Origin: Candidatus Bathyarchaeota archaeon
GTDB taxonomy: Archaea; Thermoproteota; Bathyarchaeia; Bathyarchaeales; Bathycorpusculaceae
Assembly (NCBI GenBank): GCA_014859805.1
Contig: JACUTN010000009.1
Coordinates: 1-16,630, forward strand
Length of the DNA: 16,630 nucleotides
Reading direction: 5' to 3'
The position numbers and the translations under genes are program-made. Of this stretch, positions 14,461 through 16,630 are shown one piece after another; the first letter of the stretch is position 1; each line of letters opens with the position of its first letter. The notes below the pieces were generated by a model. It was given only the letters and a program-made list of their open reading frames with translations. It was not told the origin of the DNA and ran no database searches.

Positions 14461-14664
14461 TCAGCCATTCGTTTCTACTTCCCCACAAAGCTTGTAGTGT
14501 TTCGCGTTCTCAGTTTCAATCAGTCCTTCTTCAAACAACTTGCGGAGTGCTTTGAAAACGTTTTTCTTAGGCATGCCAAGGTTCTCAGAGATTTCATCAA
14601 GCGTCAAGGAAGAATTTTCTTTTAAGATTTCTATTATTTGTCTATGGATCTTCTTCATTTTCAT
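14461..14664 (-). CDS. Small winged-helix DNA-binding protein
   Basis: The 67-aa protein is almost entirely one winged-helix domain: helix 1 KKIHRQIIEILKEN, the turn SLTLDEISENLGMPKKNV with the recognition helix FKALRKLFEEGLIE, and a short wing ending HYKLCGEV. It resembles single-domain MarR/ArsR-like archaeal regulators, but I cannot name a subfamily. A ggag about 10 bases upstream and a TATA-like cttaaatta (minus; plus 14722-14730) indicate its own transcript. It lies just ahead of rnp4 in the same direction and might regulate that operon; its real target is unknown. Confidence 0.7.
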   Translation of the reverse strand: MKMKKIHRQIIEILKENSSLTLDEISENLGMPKKNVFKALRKLFEEGLIETENAKHYKLCGEVETNG

Positions 14665-14978
14665 TTATTTTCTTCTCCCTAAGCGTCGGATTAGCCAACA
14701 TATCTTCTGAAGCTACTTTAATAATTTAAGCACAAAAATCTTATGCTACGCCTCGAAACAAAAACAAAGTCACCACAAATCATGTTTTTGAGCGGGTTAA
14801 CCAACCATTCAGGCCAAAACATCATGTTATGATTACATCCTTTCCTTTTTTTCAATCCAATTTAACCCTATTATCAATAACCGAAAGCCCCAGCCTCAAC
14901 TCTCGATTACATAGAAAACTAAAATGGTTAGAATATGTCCTTTTCTCTTAGTGGAAGACCTATTTTTAGGAAGAACAA

Positions 14979-14992
14979 TGCGGGGGGTGGGA
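14979..14992 (-). repeat. 14-bp copy of the tRNA-Leu 3' end (possible att-like site)
   Basis: tgcggggggtggga at 14979-14992 is identical to 16577-16590, which holds the discriminator base, the 3' acceptor strand and the first part of the T stem of tRNA-Leu. In this copy cccac follows after a 3-base loop, so a T-arm-like hairpin without the TTCAAAT loop remains. The identity ends after 14 bp. Direct repeats of tRNA 3' ends are the usual footprint of integration into tRNA genes, but archaeal att repeats are generally longer. Confidence 0.4.
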
Positions 14993-14998
14993 CCCCCA

Positions 14999-15017
14999 CA
15001 CGCGTTTACCGTAAAAA
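14999..15017 (+). repeat. Left arm of an inverted repeat flanking the cassette
   Basis: cacgcgtttaccgtaaaaa here matches the reverse complement of 16477-16496 (caccagtttaccggtaaaaa), with two mismatches and one missing G. The two arms lie on either side of the zinc-finger and ATPase genes, about 1.46 kb apart. Confidence 0.4.
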
Positions 15018-15068
15018 CATGCCTACATTATGCTTACTTATTTGATGTAGATAATAATTCCGTAAATG

Positions 15069-15076
15069 ATTTATAA
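15069..15076 (+). promoter_or_regulatory. Promoter of the zinc-finger/ATPase cassette
   Basis: atttataa is a good TATA box about 27-30 bases before the ATG at 15103. There is no Shine-Dalgarno sequence before that ATG, so a leaderless or nearly leaderless transcript is expected. Confidence 0.45.
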
Positions 15077-15102
15077 CAATTATAACAAAAGTAACAAACG
15101 TC

Positions 15103-15264
15103 ATGCATAAAAAATGTGCAATTTGTGGCCGTAGGGTTTACCCAGGAACAGGAACTTATTACGCAGGCAGGTTAGTCCATCGAAGCTGCTTGGGTATAGC
15201 TAAAATTCAAAGATACAAGCTCTACAAAAAGAAGAAACCTAAGAAAAGAAGAAGGGAGAAATAG
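15103..15264 (+). CDS. 53-aa zinc-finger protein with an L24e-like CxxCG...PGTG motif and basic tail
   Basis: The frame runs from ATG to TAG and ends exactly one base before the ATPase start codon. The peptide begins MHKKCAICGRRVYPGTGTYY and has CxxC at C5/C8 and HxxC at H26/C29, a plausible zinc site. The spacing and the CxxCGxxVxPGTGxxY pattern recall the first half of ribosomal protein L24e, but the second pair is HRSC instead of L24e's FCSxKC and the L24e C-terminus is absent. Residues 35-53 are very rich in Lys and Arg (KKKKPKKRRREK), suggesting nucleic acid or rRNA binding. Function is unknown. It is probably cotranscribed and translationally coupled with the ATPase. Confidence 0.72.
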   Translation: MHKKCAICGRRVYPGTGTYYAGRLVHRSCLGIAKIQRYKLYKKKKPKKRRREK

Positions 15265-16467
15265 ATGGTTGAAAATAACGATCATAACAAAAATAACAGA
15301 TCTTTCCTCAATCCTTTTTCACCTCAGTATCCAGCCGATCCTAAATACTTTGCTAACAGAAGAGAACAGTTGGACTATTTCACTAAAACTATCGTGAGTT
15401 CGGCTAAAATAAGACCGCCGGCACCTAGCAATTTTATAATTCTTGGAGATTGGGGGATGGGTAAAACCTCGCTGTTGTATAAAATGAGAGAAGTGGTGCT
15501 AAGAGAATTAGCAGCTAAAATCAACGCTTTTTGTTTTCATTTCTCACTTGACCCTATATGTTGCAGAAGCTGGGATGATTTTTGCTTAACTTTTCTGATG
15601 CAGTTGAAAAGGAATTATGAGGTTTCAGCCGGGCTTAAAGGAAAACTACTGACAGAGCTGTCAAAGTGGAAGATAACGTTTTCAATTCCATTGGTCTCCA
15701 TTGAAAGAGAGAAAGAAAGGAAGAAGCCTTCTTTAGTAGACAGCCTTGAGGAGCTTTGGAAAAAACACCTAGCTCCTTCGGGAGTAGATATCTGTTTTCT
15801 CTTTCTTGATGATGTGCATTACTTTCTTCAAGCTGATCAGTCAGACGCATACTTTACAATAAGAAATACTTTTCAAGAACTGGCTAGAAGAGAATGCAAT
15901 TTTTCACTTGTAATGACCGGCCCAAAGATGTTGTTCAAGGAAATTATCGACTTGGCTGAACCTTTTACAAGATTTTTTCACCCATTCTGCTTAGAACCTT
16001 TCACCTTTGAAGGAACAGGAGAAGCAATAAACAAAAGGATATCTGCCACCAAATTGGAATTACAATTTTCAGAAGATGTGATTTCAATTATTGATGAAAA
16101 ATCAAAAGGCCATCCATACTTTGTTATGTTCATTGTATACGAGTTAGTCAATTTACTCGGCACTAAAAAAAGAGTGTCGCAAAAAGATTTTGCTGAATGT
16201 TGGCCGCGAGTGATTTCAATTTTAGAAAAAAATGTATTTGTCACTCGTCTTGGAGAAGTTTCCGAAAAAGAAAAGGAAGTTTTAATAAGAATATCTTTGA
16301 TCGAAGAGCCACTCGTCTCTCCTTCTATGATTAAAATAAGGGGCATCACAGAATTTCTCTCTAGACTTGAACGCAAAGGATTTTTGCTGAAGAAACAACG
16401 AGGACTGTATGAACTATTCCATCCACTCTTCAAAGAATACCTACGAAAGTTAGCAAAGACAAAATAA
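15265..16467 (+). CDS. STAND/ORC-like archaeal ATPase with C-terminal winged helix
   Basis: The 400-aa P-loop protein has an N-terminal NRREQLDYF motif (31-39, the usual R-E entry of archaeal ATPases), Walker A GDWGMGKTS (61-69), Walker B ICFLFLDDVH (176-185), a sensor-1-like SLVMTGP (214-220), the LEPF turn (243-246), and KGHPYF (281-286). A winged-helix module follows at about 331-395 (SEKEKEVLIRISLI; FLSRLERKGFLLKKQRGLYE; FHPLFKEYL). This layout fits the archaeal ATPase/STAND group related to Cdc6/Orc1; it could sense a signal or load onto DNA, and the target is unknown. A ggga about 7 bases upstream serves its ATG. Its partner is the small zinc-finger gene. Confidence 0.82.
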   Translation: MVENNDHNKNNRSFLNPFSPQYPADPKYFANRREQLDYFTKTIVSSAKIRPPAPSNFIILGDWGMGKTSLLYKMREVVLRELAAKINAFCFHFSLDPICCRSWDDFCLTFLMQLKRNYEVSAGLKGKLLTELSKWKITFSIPLVSIEREKERKKPSLVDSLEELWKKHLAPSGVDICFLFLDDVHYFLQADQSDAYFTIRNTFQELARRECNFSLVMTGPKMLFKEIIDLAEPFTRFFHPFCLEPFTFEGTGEAINKRISATKLELQFSEDVISIIDEKSKGHPYFVMFIVYELVNLLGTKKRVSQKDFAECWPRVISILEKNVFVTRLGEVSEKEKEVLIRISLIEEPLVSPSMIKIRGITEFLSRLERKGFLLKKQRGLYELFHPLFKEYLRKLAKTK

Positions 16468-16476
16468 CACCGAGGA

Positions 16477-16496
16477 TTTTTACCGGTAAACTGGTG
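16477..16496 (-). repeat. Right arm of the cassette-flanking inverted repeat, with a perfect palindrome
   Basis: The reverse complement of this segment matches 14999-15017. Inside it, tttaccggtaaa (16479-16490) is a perfect 12-bp palindrome. A further 6-bp pair, aacacc at 16466-16471 and ggtgtt at 16493-16498, encloses it. It starts right at the ATPase stop codon and may act as a terminator, an operator or an element end. Confidence 0.45.
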
Positions 16497-16529
16497 TTCA
16501 AATTTCAACCCCCACCCCAACTGCTCAAA

Positions 16530-16569
16530 TCAAGCTTTTCTATCCGAGATAAGCCCAAAACAAGCTTGA
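16530..16569. repeat. 8-bp inverted repeat in the 3' flank of tRNA-Leu
   Basis: Arms tcaagctt (16530-16537) and aagcttga (16562-16569) lie 24 bases apart between the ATPase gene and the end of tRNA-Leu. On the tRNA strand the inner arm is followed by a short T-run, so it may help end tRNA transcription. Each arm contains the palindrome aagctt, which makes a chance match more likely. Confidence 0.25.
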
Positions 16570-16576
16570 AATCAGG

Positions 16577-16630
16577 TGCGGGGGGTGGGATTTGAACCCA
16601 CGGAGGCCTCCGCCAGAGGATCTTAAGTCC
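16577..16630 (-). tRNA. tRNA-Leu (UAA), 3' part; 5' part beyond the window edge
   Basis: On the minus strand the segment reads the anticodon loop CTTAAGA (anticodon TAA, plus 16621-16627), three visible bases of each anticodon stem side, a long class II variable arm, the T arm GTGGG-TTCAAAT-CCCAC, the acceptor strand CCCCCGC and discriminator A at 16577. A long variable arm, discriminator A and anticodon UAA together define tRNA-Leu. The next genomic bases are CCT, so CCA is not encoded. No intron is present at the common 37/38 position. The D arm and 5' acceptor strand are off the window. Confidence 0.9.

Larger units (their letters stand above)
14665..15102. other. Gene-free stretch upstream of the zinc-finger/ATPase cassette
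   Basis: No convincing coding frame is visible on either strand in these 438 bases. They hold the presumed promoter of the winged-helix gene (14722-14730), a small inverted repeat atcat-gtt-atgat near 14829, a G/C-rich copy of a tRNA-Leu 3' end (14979-14992), one arm of an inverted repeat (14999-15017), and the cassette promoter (15069-15076). Confidence 0.6.

Noticed and set aside
14665..15102. CRISPR array or C/D box RNA in the gene-free stretch
   Set aside because: There are no regularly spaced repeats, and no paired RUGAUGA and CUGA boxes at a suitable distance.
15103..15264. Calling the small zinc-finger gene ribosomal protein L24e
   Set aside because: Only the first CxxCG...PGTG half matches. 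The FCSxKC half and C-terminal helix are missing, and the gene lacks the usual L24e neighbours.
15978..16520. 180-aa minus-strand open frame opposite the ATPase gene
   Set aside because: The ATPase frame has clear motifs throughout; this frame is its mirror, with a composition typical of antisense reading.

Overview
The window is archaeal chromosomal DNA. It encodes archaeal/eukaryotic-type translation proteins (P0/uL10, P1/L12, L20e, L31e, L39e, S19e, aIF6), an Spt5/SecE pair, prefoldin alpha, RNase P protein Rpp21, D-aminoacyl-tRNA deacylase of the archaeal type and AT-rich TATA boxes 25-30 bp ahead of starts. Moderate GC, frequent AGA/AGG/ATA codons and TACK-like gene order suggest a mesophilic or moderately thermophilic TACK lineage, perhaps Bathyarchaeia; that placement is inference only.

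Layout. 1-117: a possible C-terminal stub of an upstream gene. 191-2376: inositol-1-phosphate synthase converging on a bifunctional phosphoglucose/phosphomannose isomerase, which can supply its substrate glucose-6-phosphate. 2470-4396: a SPOUT RNA methyltransferase, then a multi-spanning membrane protein that I read as a presenilin-type GxGD intramembrane protease. 7664-4435 (minus): the ribosomal stalk operon secE-spt5-L11-L1-L10-L12, with secE too short for a simple ORF list. 8619-7789 (minus): D-aminoacyl-tRNA deacylase. 8620-9028: a gene-free stretch with TATA elements and a hairpin. 9029-9943: a transcarbamylase of the ornithine carbamoyltransferase fold whose acceptor-side motifs are rewritten. 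14367-9951 (minus): a tight translation/secretion superoperon, Rpp21-YhbY-S19e-PDCD5-L39e-L31e-aIF6-L20e-prefoldin alpha-FtsY. 14664-14461 (minus): a small winged-helix protein. 14665-15102: gene-free, with a 14-bp copy of a tRNA-Leu 3' end. 15103-16467: a two-gene cassette, a 53-aa zinc-finger protein followed without spacing by a STAND/ORC-like ATPase. 16577-16630 (minus): 3' part of tRNA-Leu(UAA), cut by the window edge.

Most of the window is conserved housekeeping. The parts that deserve attention are the divergent transcarbamylase, the presenilin-like protease, and the zinc-finger/ATPase cassette, which lies between an inverted repeat pair and a direct repeat of the tRNA-Leu end, as an integrated element or its relic might. 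No CRISPR array, transposase or integrase is visible.
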